This document shows positions 17,107-26,445 of a DNA stretch of 41,298 bases, in pieces (position 1 is the first letter of the stretch; every line of letters starts with the position of its first letter). Under the pieces are notes generated by a model. That model worked only from the letters and a program-made list of their open reading frames with translations, was not told where the DNA came from and did not search any database. The translations under genes were made by a program, and so were the position numbers. Source of the stretch: an uncultured Acidobacteriota bacterium (GTDB lineage: Bacteria > Acidobacteriota > Vicinamibacteria > Fen-336); the NCBI GenBank assembly GCA_902826455.1, contig CADEEV010000042.1:1-41298 (forward strand). Reading direction: 5' to 3'.

Positions 17107-19734
17107 CTGACCGAACCGCTCTCCAAGGCCTACGAGCCGAAAGACGTCGAGGCGCGCTGGTACTCCTACTGGGAGGACGGCGGCTTCTTCCGCGCCGATC
17201 CGTCGAGCGGGAAGCCGAGCTTCGCGATCGTCATCCCGCCTCCCAACGTTACGGGCTCGCTCCACATCGGCCACGCCTTCACCAACACCCTCCAGGACGT
17301 GATCGTGCGCTGGAAGCGCATGCTCGGCTTCGACGTGCTCTGGCTCCCGGGCCTCGACCACGCCGGCATCGCGACGCAGATGGTCGTGCAGAAGCAGCTC
17401 GCGGCCCAGGGCCTGACGAAAGAGTCGCTCGGCCGCGAGGAGTTCGAGCGCCGCGTCTGGGAGTGGAAGGAAAAGAGCGGCGGCATCATCCTGAAGCAGC
17501 TGCGCCTGATGGGCTTCTCCTGCGACTGGTCGCGGGAGCGCTTCACGATGGACGAGGGGCTCTCGCGCGCCGTGCGCGAGGTGTTCGTCTCGCTCTGGGA
17601 GCAGGGCCTCGTCTACCGCGGCAACTACATCGTGAACTGGTGCTCCGACTGCGGCACGGCGCTCTCCGACCTCGAGGTGGTGAGCGAGCCCGAGGCCGGG
17701 AGCCTGTGGCACATCCGCTATCCCGCGGAGGACGGCGGGGAAGGCATCGTGGTCGCGACCACGCGCCCCGAGACCATGCTCGGCGACACGGCCGTCGCGG
17801 TACACCCGGAGGACGAGCGCTTCCAGCACCTGATCGGCCGCAACGTGATCCTGCCGATCCTCCGCCGGCCGATCCCTGTGGTGGGGGATACGTTCGTCGA
17901 CCGCGAGTTCGGCACCGGCGCCGTGAAGGTGACGCCTGCCCACGACCCCAACGACTTCCAGGCGGGACAACGCCTGGGCTTGCCGTCCATCACCATCATG
18001 GACGAGCACTCGGTGATGAACGAGAACGCGGGTCCCTTCGCGGGCCAGGACCGCTTCGAGGCGCGCAAAGGCGTCGTGGCGCAGCTCCAGGCCGAGGGCC
18101 TGCTGCTGAAGACGACGCCGCACATGGTGCCCCTCGGACGCTGCCAGCGCTCCAGGACGATCGTCGAGCCGCGCCTCTCGCAGCAGTGGTTCGTGAAGAC
18201 GCAGCCCCTCGCGGAGCCGGCCATCGCCGCCGTGGAAGACGGCCGCATCCGCTTCGTTCCCGAGAACTGGAGCAAGACCTACTTCGAGTGGATGCGCAAC
18301 ATCCGCGACTGGTGCGTGTCGCGCCAGCTCTGGTGGGGGCACCGCATCCCGGCCTGGACGTGCGGCGACTGCAACGAGCTGATCGTGGCTCGCGAGCAGC
18401 CGGTCGCCTGTCCGAAGTGCGGCAGGAAGACGCTGACCCAGGAGACCGACGTCCTCGACACGTGGTTTTCCTCGGGCCTGTTCCCGTTCTCGACGCTGGG
18501 CTGGCCGGACTCGAGCGCCGACTTCAAGCGCTACTACCCGAACGACGTCCTGATGACCGGCTTCGACATCATCTTCTTCTGGGTGGCGCGCATGGTCATG
18601 CTCGGCATGCGCTTCGGAGGCGACGTGCCGTTCCGGACCGTGTTCATCAACGGCCTCGTCCGCGACGAGCACGGCGAGAAGATGTCGAAGGTGAAGGGCA
18701 ACTCCGTCGATCCGCTCGACGTGATCGAGAAGCACGGCTGCGACGCCCTGCGCTTCACCCTCGCGGCCCTCGCGAACCCCGGCAACGACCCGTCCCTCGC
18801 CGAGGCGCGGCTCGTCGGCTACAAGGCCTTCGTCAACAAGCTCTGGAACGCCTCGCGCTTCGTGCTCATGAACCTCGAGGGCGAGGTTGCACCGTCCTTC
18901 GATCGCGCGGCGCTGCCCCTGCCCGGCCGCTGGATCCTCGACGCGCTCGACGCCACGGCGCGAGAAGTGAACGCGGCCCTGGCGGAGTACCGCTTCGACC
19001 AGGCCGCCAACGCGCTCTACCACTTCGTGTGGGACGAGTTCTGCGACTGGTACCTCGAGATCGCGAAGCCGTACCTCGCGGATCCGGCCCAGGCTCCCGC
19101 CACCCGGGCCGTGCTGCTGCGGGTGCTGGACGACTCGCTGCGCCTGCTGCATCCGTTCATGCCTTTCGTGACCGAAGAGATCTGGCAGAAGCTGCCCCAC
19201 GACGGACCGACCCTCATGAAGGCCGCCTTCCCGCTCGGAGGCGACGCCGCGTCGGCGTCGGCGGTGTCGGACATGAAGCCGCTCATGGACCTGGTGACCG
19301 CCGTCCGCACGATCCGCGCGGAGAAGGGCGTCGACCCGAAGAAGCGCATCGCGGTGACGGTCGTCGCCCCCACGAACCGGCCGCTCCTCGAGGCCCAGGC
19401 CCCCTGGCTGCGGTCGCTGGGTCGCATCGAGCAGCTCGAGATCCTGGACGCAGCGCCGGCCGACGTGCCGCAGACCATCAAGCAGCAGGTGGGCGCGTGG
19501 CAGGTGCGGCTGCCGATGGCAGGCTTGTTCGATCTGGAGGCGGAGCGCGGGCGCCTCGCCAAGGAGCGGCAGAAGCTCGAAGCCGAGCGCGCCGGCATCG
19601 CGAAGAAGTTCGAGAACCCGCAGTTCGTGGCGCGCGCCAAGCCCGAGGTGGTGGCCGAGGGCCGTGGGCGCATCGCGGAGATCGACGGGCTCCTCGAGCG
19701 CAACGCCGCGACCCTGCGCGAGCTGGGTGCGTGA
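17107..19734 (+). CDS. valS: Valine-tRNA ligase, probable CTG start
   Basis: This 875-residue class Ia synthetase attaches valine to tRNA(Val). It has PPPNVTGSLHIGHAF (HIGH motif), an editing domain, the KMSKVKGNSVDP motif, an anticodon-binding domain and the C-terminal coiled-coil arm typical of ValS. The first ATG, GTG or TTG in frame after the upstream stop at 16999 is GTG 17299. That codon lies downstream of the HIGH motif and cannot be the start. The only NTG codon available is CTG at 17107, with AGGA at 17095-17098 spaced 8 nt away. The protein then begins LTEPLSKAYEPKDVEARWY, as ValS proteins do. The nadC start overlaps its stop (GTGA). Confidence 0.95.
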   Translation: MTEPLSKAYEPKDVEARWYSYWEDGGFFRADPSSGKPSFAIVIPPPNVTGSLHIGHAFTNTLQDVIVRWKRMLGFDVLWLPGLDHAGIATQMVVQKQLAAQGLTKESLGREEFERRVWEWKEKSGGIILKQLRLMGFSCDWSRERFTMDEGLSRAVREVFVSLWEQGLVYRGNYIVNWCSDCGTALSDLEVVSEPEAGSLWHIRYPAEDGGEGIVVATTRPETMLGDTAVAVHPEDERFQHLIGRNVILPILRRPIPVVGDTFVDREFGTGAVKVTPAHDPNDFQAGQRLGLPSITIMDEHSVMNENAGPFAGQDRFEARKGVVAQLQAEGLLLKTTPHMVPLGRCQRSRTIVEPRLSQQWFVKTQPLAEPAIAAVEDGRIRFVPENWSKTYFEWMRNIRDWCVSRQLWWGHRIPAWTCGDCNELIVAREQPVACPKCGRKTLTQETDVLDTWFSSGLFPFSTLGWPDSSADFKRYYPNDVLMTGFDIIFFWVARMVMLGMRFGGDVPFRTVFINGLVRDEHGEKMSKVKGNSVDPLDVIEKHGCDALRFTLAALANPGNDPSLAEARLVGYKAFVNKLWNASRFVLMNLEGEVAPSFDRAALPLPGRWILDALDATAREVNAALAEYRFDQAANALYHFVWDEFCDWYLEIAKPYLADPAQAPATRAVLLRVLDDSLRLLHPFMPFVTEEIWQKLPHDGPTLMKAAFPLGGDAASASAVSDMKPLMDLVTAVRTIRAEKGVDPKKRIAVTVVAPTNRPLLEAQAPWLRSLGRIEQLEILDAAPADVPQTIKQQVGAWQVRLPMAGLFDLEAERGRLAKERQKLEAERAGIAKKFENPQFVARAKPEVVAEGRGRIAEIDGLLERNAATLRELGA

Positions 19735-20573
19735 GCCGCGGCGCCGACGAGGCCATGGAAGGCCTCGTGCGCGCGGCACTCGCGGAGGACATCGGCCTTC
19801 GTGACGTGACGGCCGAGGCCACGGTGCCGGCCGCGGCCCTGGCGCGCGGCACGCTCCTGGCCAAGCAGGAGCTGGTGCTCGCCGGCCTCGACGTGGCCCG
19901 CACCGCCTTCGCGATCCGGATGGCCGATCTCGTGTGGGAGCCTCGAGTCGCGGAGGGTACGCCGGTCGCTCCCGGCACGGTGATCGCCACGCTCCGCGGC
20001 GACGCCCGCGGCATGCTGAGCGCCGAGCGCGTGGCGCTCAACTTCCTTCAGCGCATCTCCGGCGTGGCGACCATGACGCGGCGCTTCGTCGAGGCAGTGG
20101 CCGGCACGCGAGCCCGCATCCGCGACACGCGCAAGACGAGCCCGCTGCTGCGCGCCCTCGAGAAGCGCGCCGTGGTCGCGGGCGGCGGCGTCGCGCACCG
20201 GGCCGGTCTCGACAGAGGCGTGCTGATCAAGGACAACCACATCCGCCTCGCGGGCGGCGCGGGCCTCGCCACGCGTCTGGCGCTCGCGGCCGCGCCCGGC
20301 CTCGAGGTCGAGGTGGAGGTCGAGCGCCTCGATCAGATCGAAGGGGTGCTCGCCGCGGGCGCCCACATGATCCTGCTCGACAACTTCTCCCCGGGCCAGG
20401 TCGCGACGGCCGTGACGGCGATCGCCGGACGCGTTCCGATCGAGGTTTCCGGGGGCGTGACCCTCGCGAACGTGCGCGCCTACGCGGAGGCGGGTCCAGA
20501 ATTCATCGCGATCGGCGCCCTGACCCACTCGGCGCCGGCCTGCGACATCTCCCTCGAGATCGAGCCCGCCTAG
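19731..20573 (+). CDS. nadC: Nicotinate-nucleotide pyrophosphorylase (quinolinate phosphoribosyltransferase)
   Basis: NadC converts quinolinate and PRPP to nicotinate mononucleotide in de novo NAD synthesis. This 280-residue protein has the N-terminal ALAEDIGLRDVT, the substrate loop RDTRKTSPLLRALEKRAV, VLIKDNHIRLAGG and the barrel end VSGGVTLANVRAYAE. The usual GGG-x-NHR motif reads GGGVAHR, with Ala replacing Asn while His and Arg are kept. GTG at 19731 overlaps the valS stop; ATG 19755 is an alternative. It opens a cofactor run (NAD, biotin, CoA) within the valS operon. Confidence 0.95.
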   Translation: MSRGADEAMEGLVRAALAEDIGLRDVTAEATVPAAALARGTLLAKQELVLAGLDVARTAFAIRMADLVWEPRVAEGTPVAPGTVIATLRGDARGMLSAERVALNFLQRISGVATMTRRFVEAVAGTRARIRDTRKTSPLLRALEKRAVVAGGGVAHRAGLDRGVLIKDNHIRLAGGAGLATRLALAAAPGLEVEVEVERLDQIEGVLAAGAHMILLDNFSPGQVATAVTAIAGRVPIEVSGGVTLANVRAYAEAGPEFIAIGALTHSAPACDISLEIEPA

Positions 20574-20578
20574 GCGGC

Positions 20579-21325
20579 ATGCTGCAACGCCTCGGGCGCG
20601 TCACGTCGACGAACGACGTCCTGCGAGACCAGGCGCGCGCGGGAGCTCCCGAGTGGACGACCGTCGTCGCGGAGGAACAGACCGCAGGACGAGGCCGCGA
20701 GGGCCGGGCCTGGGCCTCGCCGCCGGGAAACCTCTTCCTGTCCGTGCTGCTGCGGCCGGCCTTCGAACCCCAGAGCGTCGGCGTCCTGCCCCTGCTCGTG
20801 GGCGTCGCGGTCGCCGAGGCGTGCACCTCCCTCGGCGCCCTTGCGCGGCTCAAGTGGCCGAACGACGTCGTGGTGGGGGAGCGCAAGCTCGGCGGCATCC
20901 TGGTCGAGGCCGCCTCGTCGGGCGGGCGCGTCGAGTTCGTGGTGGCCGGGATCGGCGTCAACCTCTGTGCGACCGGGGCGACGCTGCCCGAAGAGCTGCG
21001 CGACGTCGCGACGTCGCTCGAGGCCGAGAGCGGCCGGCGCTATGAGGTCGACGACGCTGCCGAAGTGGTGCTGGGCCGAATTCGCGTCTGGTATGATCGC
21101 CTCGCGTCCGAAGGCCAGGCCATCGTCCTCTCGGCCTGGCGCGCGCTCGCGGTGCCCTGGTGGGGCCGGCGTGTCGAGGTGATCTCGGGCGGAAACCGCG
21201 TGGAGGGCCAGGCCGTGGGCATCGACGACGCCGGCGCGCTCCTCCTGCTCGACGCCACGGGACGCGAGATGCGCGTGGTGGCGGGCGATGCGCGCGCCCT
21301 GCGTCTCAGCCGGAGCCCCGAATGA
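20579..21325 (+). CDS. birA: Biotin--[acetyl-CoA carboxylase] ligase, HTH-less
   Basis: This 248-residue biotin protein ligase activates biotin as biotinyl-AMP and transfers it to the carboxyl carrier protein. Key motifs are STNDVLRD, the biotinoyl-AMP loop GRGREGRAW, KWPNDVVV with the catalytic Lys, and GGILVE...GIGVNL. The C-terminal SH3-like domain is present. No N-terminal winged helix exists, so it is the monofunctional ligase type, not a biotin-operon repressor. The ATG lies 5 nt after the nadC stop, and its own stop overlaps the coaX start (ATGA). Confidence 0.94.
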   Translation: MLQRLGRVTSTNDVLRDQARAGAPEWTTVVAEEQTAGRGREGRAWASPPGNLFLSVLLRPAFEPQSVGVLPLLVGVAVAEACTSLGALARLKWPNDVVVGERKLGGILVEAASSGGRVEFVVAGIGVNLCATGATLPEELRDVATSLEAESGRRYEVDDAAEVVLGRIRVWYDRLASEGQAIVLSAWRALAVPWWGRRVEVISGGNRVEGQAVGIDDAGALLLLDATGREMRVVAGDARALRLSRSPE

Positions 21326-22098
21326 GCCTGCTCCTGACCATCGACGTCGGCAACACCAACACCTCGCTCGGCCTCCACGACGGAGCCGCGCTGCGCGCCG
21401 ACTGGCGCCTCACGACGCGTCGTGAGCAGACTGCCGACGAGTACGGCATCCTGGTGCGGAACCTCTTCGAATCCCGTGACGTGAAGCCGGCCGACCTCGC
21501 CGGCGTCGCCCTCGCGAGCGTCGTGCCGTCGCTCACGGGCGTCCTCGTCGACCTGGCCCGCACCTATCTGGGCCACGAGGCGCTGGTCATCGAGCCCGGG
21601 GTCAAGACCGGCATGCCGATCCTGTACGAGCCGCCCGGCGACGTGGGCGCGGACCGGATCGTGAACGGCGTCGCCGCTCTCGCCGCCTACGGCGGGCCGG
21701 TGATCGTCGTGGACTTCGGCACCGCGACCACCTTCGACGTCGTGACCCGCAAGGGCGAGTACGCGGGGGGCGTCATCTACCCGGGGATCGGGATCAGCGC
21801 CGACGCGCTGTTCCAGCGCGCCGCACGCCTGCCCCGCGTGGAGATCAAGAATCCCGGCCGGGTGATCGGGAGATCCACGGTCGGCTCGATCCAATCCGGG
21901 CTCTACTTCGGCTACGCCGCGATGGTGGAGGGCATCATCGCCCGCATCCGGGCCGAGCTGGGCGAGCCGGCGCGGGCCGTCGCCACCGGCGGCCTGGCCT
22001 CGAGCCTCGCTCCCGACCTGCCGTCGATCGAGGCGGTGGACCCCGTGCTGACCCTCACCGGCCTTCGCCTCATCTGGGAGCGCAACCGGCCGAAGTGA
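21322..22098 (+). CDS. coaX: Type III pantothenate kinase
   Basis: CoaX phosphorylates pantothenate, the first committed step of CoA synthesis. This 258-residue ASKHA-fold protein has the phosphate-1 motif IDVGNTNTSLG at residues 6-16, GADRIVNGVAA, DFGTATTFD and GGVIYPGIGIS. These are all typical of type III enzymes, which are not inhibited by CoA. The ATG overlaps the birA stop and its own stop overlaps the next start (GTGA). The birA-coaX pairing is common in many bacteria. Confidence 0.96.
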   Translation: MSLLLTIDVGNTNTSLGLHDGAALRADWRLTTRREQTADEYGILVRNLFESRDVKPADLAGVALASVVPSLTGVLVDLARTYLGHEALVIEPGVKTGMPILYEPPGDVGADRIVNGVAALAAYGGPVIVVDFGTATTFDVVTRKGEYAGGVIYPGIGISADALFQRAARLPRVEIKNPGRVIGRSTVGSIQSGLYFGYAAMVEGIIARIRAELGEPARAVATGGLASSLAPDLPSIEAVDPVLTLTGLRLIWERNRPK

Positions 22099-22739
22099 CG
22101 CCCCGCGATCCCGAGGCGGAGTACTACCAGACGATCGAGGAGTTCTTCGTGGCGCGCCGCGGCGATCCGCTGTTCCTCTCGAACGCCGACTGGCTGCTGA
22201 TCCGACGCTGGCGGAAGGAGGGACTCCCGCTCCGCATCGCCTTGCGGGGCATCGGAGACGCCCTGGAAAGCCATGCGCATTCGTGGGCGCGAGCCCGCAA
22301 GGTCGGGAGCCTGCGCTACTGCGAGGCCGAGGTCGAGGTTGCCCGCGAGCGCTGGGAGCGGGCCCTCGCCATCGGCAGCGAGCCCGAAGGGGACGTGCGC
22401 GCGACGCTCTTGTCGTTCGTCGCGGCGCTCGGCGCCGCGCGCGAGGTTCCCCAGGCGGTTCGTGCGAGCGTCGTGGCCGAGCTCGAGAAGCTCGCGGACG
22501 CGTCCGGCCGGCCGAGGGACGTGGAGCCGAAGCTGGCGGCACTCGAGAAGAGGCTGGTGAAGTCTTTCGCCGGAGATCCCGCCGCCGATCGTGGGATCGA
22601 AGAGCAGGTCGACGCCGCGCTGGACCCGTATCGCGCGCGGCTGCCCGAGAAGGTCTTCGCCGATCTGCGCAGCCAGGCGCTGGTCCGGGAGCGACTCGCG
22701 GCTCGAGGCCTGCCGCGGCTCAGCCTGTTCGGACTGTGA
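22095..22739 (+). CDS. Conserved-looking hypothetical protein
   Basis: This 214-residue soluble protein is not recognised as any named family. Its N-terminus is dense in aromatic and charged residues (YYQTIEEFFVARRGDP, then LSNADWLLIRRWRKEGLP). A mostly helical, Arg/Glu/Ala-rich remainder follows, ending in LPRLSLFGL. There is no signal peptide or membrane helix. It is locked into the cofactor/tRNA operon by GTGA overlaps at its start and possibly its end, so it is a real gene. The WLLIRRWR...RIALRGI pattern suggests a helical protein-interaction or nucleic-acid-binding module, but no function is claimed. Confidence 0.8.
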   Translation: MTPRDPEAEYYQTIEEFFVARRGDPLFLSNADWLLIRRWRKEGLPLRIALRGIGDALESHAHSWARARKVGSLRYCEAEVEVARERWERALAIGSEPEGDVRATLLSFVAALGAAREVPQAVRASVVAELEKLADASGRPRDVEPKLAALEKRLVKSFAGDPAADRGIEEQVDAALDPYRARLPEKVFADLRSQALVRERLAARGLPRLSLFGL

Positions 22740-22741
22740 CG

Positions 22742-24031
22742 ATGCGGACGGGGGAGCTCCTCGAGGTCACGGTCGAGAAGGGCATCTACCGTGGCCTCGG
22801 CCTCGCGCGCGTCGAGGGCCAGGCGCTGTTCGTCGTCCGCGGGCTGCCTGGCGACCGGCTGCGGGTGCGGGTCTCGGCGATCGAGCGGGGCTTCGTCCGC
22901 GCCACGATCGACGCCGTTCTGGAAGCGGGCCCGCACCGTCGCCCGGCGCCGTGCCCGTACGCGGACTCGTGCGGCGGCTGCGCCTACCAGGAGCTCGACT
23001 ACCCGGCCCAGCTCGTGTTGAAGGAGGCCGTCCTCCGGGAATCCCTCGGCCGCGGCGGCGTCGTCTGGACCGGAGCCATCCCGGTGCACGCCTCGCCGCG
23101 CGAGGGCTGGCGCTCGCGCGCGACGCTCCACGTCGCGCTGTCGGGGGCCGGCCTGCGCCTCGGCCTGCGCGGAGAAGCCAGCCACCGGGTCGTGGACCTG
23201 CCGCGCTGCCTTCAGCTCTCCGAGGCGATGACGGGCGTGGTCGACGGCCTGCGCCGTTCCCTCGAGAAGCGGCCGGGGCTCGCGACGCGCGTGCAGGACG
23301 TGCGCCTGCTCGAGAGCGGCGGCGCGGGCCGCGTCGTCGTGGGCCTCGACGGCGAGCTCGGCCCGGCCGATGCGCCACAGCTCTTGGCACTGCAGGAGGG
23401 CGCTCCTCTCGCCGGTCTCGGGGCACGGCTCGGGCCGCCTCGCAACAAGCGCTACGTGCACCTCGCCGGCGACGATTCCGTGGTGTCCGAGGTGCTCGGG
23501 CGCCGCTATCGCATCCACAGCGAGTCCTTCTTCCAGGGGAACCGGTTCCTGGTCGAGGCCCTCGCGCGGTCGGTGCGCGACGGCGTGGCGCGGGGCGGAC
23601 GCGTGCTCGATCTCTTCTCGGGGGTGGGGCTCTTCGCGCTCACCCTCGCCGAGGGTGCGGACAGCGTCCTCGGCATCGAGGGCAACGCCCAGGCCGTCGA
23701 CGATGCGACGTTCAACGCGGCGTCGGCGGGCCTCGGCCACGTGAGGTTCCGTTCGGGCGACGTCGCGACGACCCTGGCGACGGTCCCGGCGGAGCGGGCC
23801 GAGCGCATCGTGCTCGATCCGCCGCGAAGCGGCGCCGGTGTCGCGCTCATGCGTGCCGTTGCGGCGCGCTCGCCCGAGTCGATCCTGTACGTCTCCTGCG
23901 ACCCGCCCACGCTGGCGCGGGACCTGAAGGCGCTCGAGCCCAGCGGGTATCGCCTCGCCTCGCTCGAGCTGTTCGATCTCTTCCCCGACACCTTCCACAT
24001 GGAGTCCGTGGCGGTCCTGCGTCGGTTCTGA
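22742..24031 (+). CDS. TrmA/RlmC/RlmD-type SAM-dependent RNA m5U methyltransferase
   Basis: This 429-residue protein has an N-terminal TRAM RNA-binding domain (residues 1-60). It has four Fe-S cysteines (Cys71, Cys77 and Cys80 in CPYADSCGGC, plus Cys156). The Rossmann methyltransferase contains LDLFSGVGLFAL and the catalytic YVSCDPPTLARDL, whose Cys is the nucleophile; the general-base Glu lies in MESVAVL. The family makes 5-methyluridine in 23S rRNA or tRNA, and which site is modified here cannot be told. The start could also be GTG 22736, overlapping the upstream stop (GTGA). Confidence 0.9.
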   Translation: MRTGELLEVTVEKGIYRGLGLARVEGQALFVVRGLPGDRLRVRVSAIERGFVRATIDAVLEAGPHRRPAPCPYADSCGGCAYQELDYPAQLVLKEAVLRESLGRGGVVWTGAIPVHASPREGWRSRATLHVALSGAGLRLGLRGEASHRVVDLPRCLQLSEAMTGVVDGLRRSLEKRPGLATRVQDVRLLESGGAGRVVVGLDGELGPADAPQLLALQEGAPLAGLGARLGPPRNKRYVHLAGDDSVVSEVLGRRYRIHSESFFQGNRFLVEALARSVRDGVARGGRVLDLFSGVGLFALTLAEGADSVLGIEGNAQAVDDATFNAASAGLGHVRFRSGDVATTLATVPAERAERIVLDPPRSGAGVALMRAVAARSPESILYVSCDPPTLARDLKALEPSGYRLASLELFDLFPDTFHMESVAVLRRF

Positions 24032-24090
24032 GCCCCTTGTGACGCTTCGCCGACCGTTCGGATCGCGCGTCCGGGCGCGCCGGGGACGTT

Positions 24091-24096
24091 TACGGT
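24091..24096 (+). promoter_or_regulatory. Candidate -10 element of comEC (leaderless-type)
   Basis: TACGGT ends exactly 9 nt before the comEC ATG at 24106, the same spacing as at gatC, Yip1, GT2 and uvrA. No -35 box is obvious, and the hexamer itself is weaker than the others. Confidence 0.35.
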
Positions 24097-24105
24097 ACGC
24101 GCGCG

Positions 24106-26436
24106 ATGACGCGGCCGCTGTTGTGCCTCGCGACGCTGTTCGGGTGCGGCTGCGCCGCGGGCGCGGGCCTGTCCGTCGCCGTGGCGGCGGGTCTCGTGGC
24201 GACGGCGTGCCTGCTCGCCGGGTTGGCCGTGATCTGCAGGAGCCGCGCCAGCGCGGCCTCGGCCCTCGGTTGCGCCGCTCTCGCCCTGGGCGCGGCCGAC
24301 GCGGCGGCTGCGCGCGTCGAGTACGAGAGCGCAAGCGTCCGCGCCTTGCTCGGGGAGGAGGCTCAGCGCCCCGTGCTGGTCCAGGGCGTCGCCCATGCCG
24401 ATAGCCGGGAGCGGGACGGACGCACTCTTCTCCAGGTCGACCTCGAGGCCGTCGACGGGGTCGCGACGACCGGCAACGTGAGGATCACGGTGGGCGGGGA
24501 GTCGTCGACGCCGGTCGTTCTCCAGGGGGAGCGCGTTTCGCTGTGGAGCACGTTGGGGCCGCCGCGAGGCTTCGACGATCCCGGCGTCCCGGACGTCCGG
24601 GAGACGGCGCGACGCGACGGCTGGCAGGGCTCGGGCTACTGCGAGTCGGGGCGACTCGTGAGTCGAGCCGGGCCGGGCACCGGAGTTTCCGGGTGGGCGG
24701 GTCGGCTGCGCCAGGAGCTGCGCGGGCGGCTGGTGGCCCACGTTCCCGCGGGTCCGGAGCAGGCCGTCGTCCGGGCGATGGTCCTGGGGGATCGCACCGG
24801 CCTCGAGCGCGAGACGGAAGACGCCTTCCGGATCGCGGGCACCTACCATGTGCTGGCGCTCTCGGGGGCGCAGATCGCGCTGGTGGCCGCCGTGCTGCTC
24901 TGGCCCCTCCGGTATCTCCTCGCTCCGCCCTGGCTACGGGCCCTGCTGGTCTCGTCCCTCCTGGCAGCCTACGCCGTCCTGGTGGGAGGCGACGTTCCGA
25001 TCGTGCGGGCCGCGCTGATGGCCAGCGTCGTGCTGGCCGGCCAGGCCCTCGATCTCGACTCCGACACCGCGAACCTTCTCGGAGCCGCGGCGTTGCTCGT
25101 CCTCGTCGCGCGTCCGGGAGACTGGAGCGACATCGGCTTCCAGCTCTCCTTCGCCGCCACGCTGGGGCTCGTCCTGCTCACGCCGGCCCTCGTCGCGCGC
25201 CTGCCGCGCCTGCCGCTGCGCCTGGAGCTCGCCCTCGCGACATCCGTCGCGGCCCAGCTCGCGCTGCTGCCGCTCCTCGCGCTGCACTTCCACAGGATCG
25301 CGCCGGCGGCTCTCGTCCTGAACCTCGTCGCGGTGCCGCTGTCGACCGCGGTGCTGCTCGCGGGCGTCGCCGTGCTGGCCGCCTCGGCGCTCGCGGCGCC
25401 ATTGGCCGCGGGCCTCGGCTGGGTGGCCTTCGCCGCGGCGCGAGGCCTGCTGGCTTCGGGGACCGTGGTCGAGGGCCTGCCCTTCCTCGACGCGCGTGTG
25501 CCGAGCCCGCCCGTGTGGTGGATGGTCGCCCACGCGGCTGGACTCGCCTGCCTGGCGCGGGGGCGGCTGCGGCCGGCCACCGCGATCGTGACCGCAGCCG
25601 CGGCGCTCGCCGCGGTCGTCCACCTCGCCGGGCCGTCCGGGGATGGAACGCTGACCCTCACTGTCCTCGACGTCGGGCAGGGCGACAGCCTCGTGCTGAG
25701 CTCGCCCCGGGGCCGCACGATGCTCGTGGACACCGGCGGCTCCTTCGATGGCCGTCTCGACATCGGCGAGCGCGTGCTCGGGCCGTATCTGTGGAGTCGC
25801 GGCGTCCGGCGGCTGGCGCCGCTCGTCCTGACCCACGCCCATCCCGACCATGCCGGCAGCGTCGATTTCATCGTCCGGGCTTTCGGGATCGACGACGTCT
25901 GGGAGGGCCTCGGCCCCCGTTCCGATCGGGGATACGCCCAGCTCGACGGGAGCCTGCGGCGGGCCGGCGTGCCGCGGCGGGCCCTGACCCGCGGCGCCTG
26001 GTTCGACTGGGATGGCGTGAGGATCGACGTGCTCGGTCCCCGGGCGCATCCACCACCCGCCGTGACCCGCAACGACGACTCGCTGGTGCTCCGGGTGCGC
26101 CTGGGAGAAGTCAGCCTGCTGCTCGCCGGCGACGTGGAGGGAGCGGGGGAGGCCTGGCTCGACCCGGGGCCGCTCAGCGTCCTCAAGGTGGCCCACCACG
26201 GCAGTCGGACCAGCAGCGGAGAGGCCTTCCTGACCCGGACGCGCCCCCGCGTCGCGATCACGTCCTCCGGGTCCCGCAATCCGTTCGGTCACCCGCACCC
26301 CGAGGTGGTCGAGCGGCTGCGATCGCTGGGGGCGCTCGTGTTCCGGACCGACCTCGAAGGCGCCGTCACGGTGACCACGGACGGGCAGGCGGTGTGGGTC
26401 CGATCGCAGGCGCTCGGGCCCGTGAGAGTCCAGTAA
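24106..26436 (+). CDS. comEC: ComEC/Rec2 family DNA-uptake channel protein
   Basis: ComEC is the inner-membrane channel that takes up single-stranded DNA in natural transformation. This 776-residue protein has the full three-part layout. First come N-terminal helices and an OB-like DUF4131 region (residues 1-190). The Competence domain follows, with YHVLALSGAQIAL and DIGFQLSFAATLGL. Last is a C-terminal metallo-beta-lactamase domain (LDVGQGDSLVL, LTHAHPDHAGS with the metal-binding HxHxDH, LKVAHHGSRTSS). The nuclease-like metal site looks intact. No other competence gene is in the window. Confidence 0.95.
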   Translation: MTRPLLCLATLFGCGCAAGAGLSVAVAAGLVATACLLAGLAVICRSRASAASALGCAALALGAADAAAARVEYESASVRALLGEEAQRPVLVQGVAHADSRERDGRTLLQVDLEAVDGVATTGNVRITVGGESSTPVVLQGERVSLWSTLGPPRGFDDPGVPDVRETARRDGWQGSGYCESGRLVSRAGPGTGVSGWAGRLRQELRGRLVAHVPAGPEQAVVRAMVLGDRTGLERETEDAFRIAGTYHVLALSGAQIALVAAVLLWPLRYLLAPPWLRALLVSSLLAAYAVLVGGDVPIVRAALMASVVLAGQALDLDSDTANLLGAAALLVLVARPGDWSDIGFQLSFAATLGLVLLTPALVARLPRLPLRLELALATSVAAQLALLPLLALHFHRIAPAALVLNLVAVPLSTAVLLAGVAVLAASALAAPLAAGLGWVAFAAARGLLASGTVVEGLPFLDARVPSPPVWWMVAHAAGLACLARGRLRPATAIVTAAAALAAVVHLAGPSGDGTLTLTVLDVGQGDSLVLSSPRGRTMLVDTGGSFDGRLDIGERVLGPYLWSRGVRRLAPLVLTHAHPDHAGSVDFIVRAFGIDDVWEGLGPRSDRGYAQLDGSLRRAGVPRRALTRGAWFDWDGVRIDVLGPRAHPPPAVTRNDDSLVLRVRLGEVSLLLAGDVEGAGEAWLDPGPLSVLKVAHHGSRTSSGEAFLTRTRPRVAITSSGSRNPFGHPHPEVVERLRSLGALVFRTDLEGAVTVTTDGQAVWVRSQALGPVRVQ

Positions 26437-26445
26437 AGTCAGAGG

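Noticed and set aside
17299-19734. GTG 17299 as the valS start
   Set aside because: It would remove the HIGH motif needed for aminoacylation; the conserved N-terminus clearly extends upstream to CTG 17107.
17071-19779. 902-codon minus-strand frame opposite valS
   Set aside because: It is complementary to the well-supported valS gene and has the low-complexity His/Arg/Glu/Val composition of an antisense shadow.
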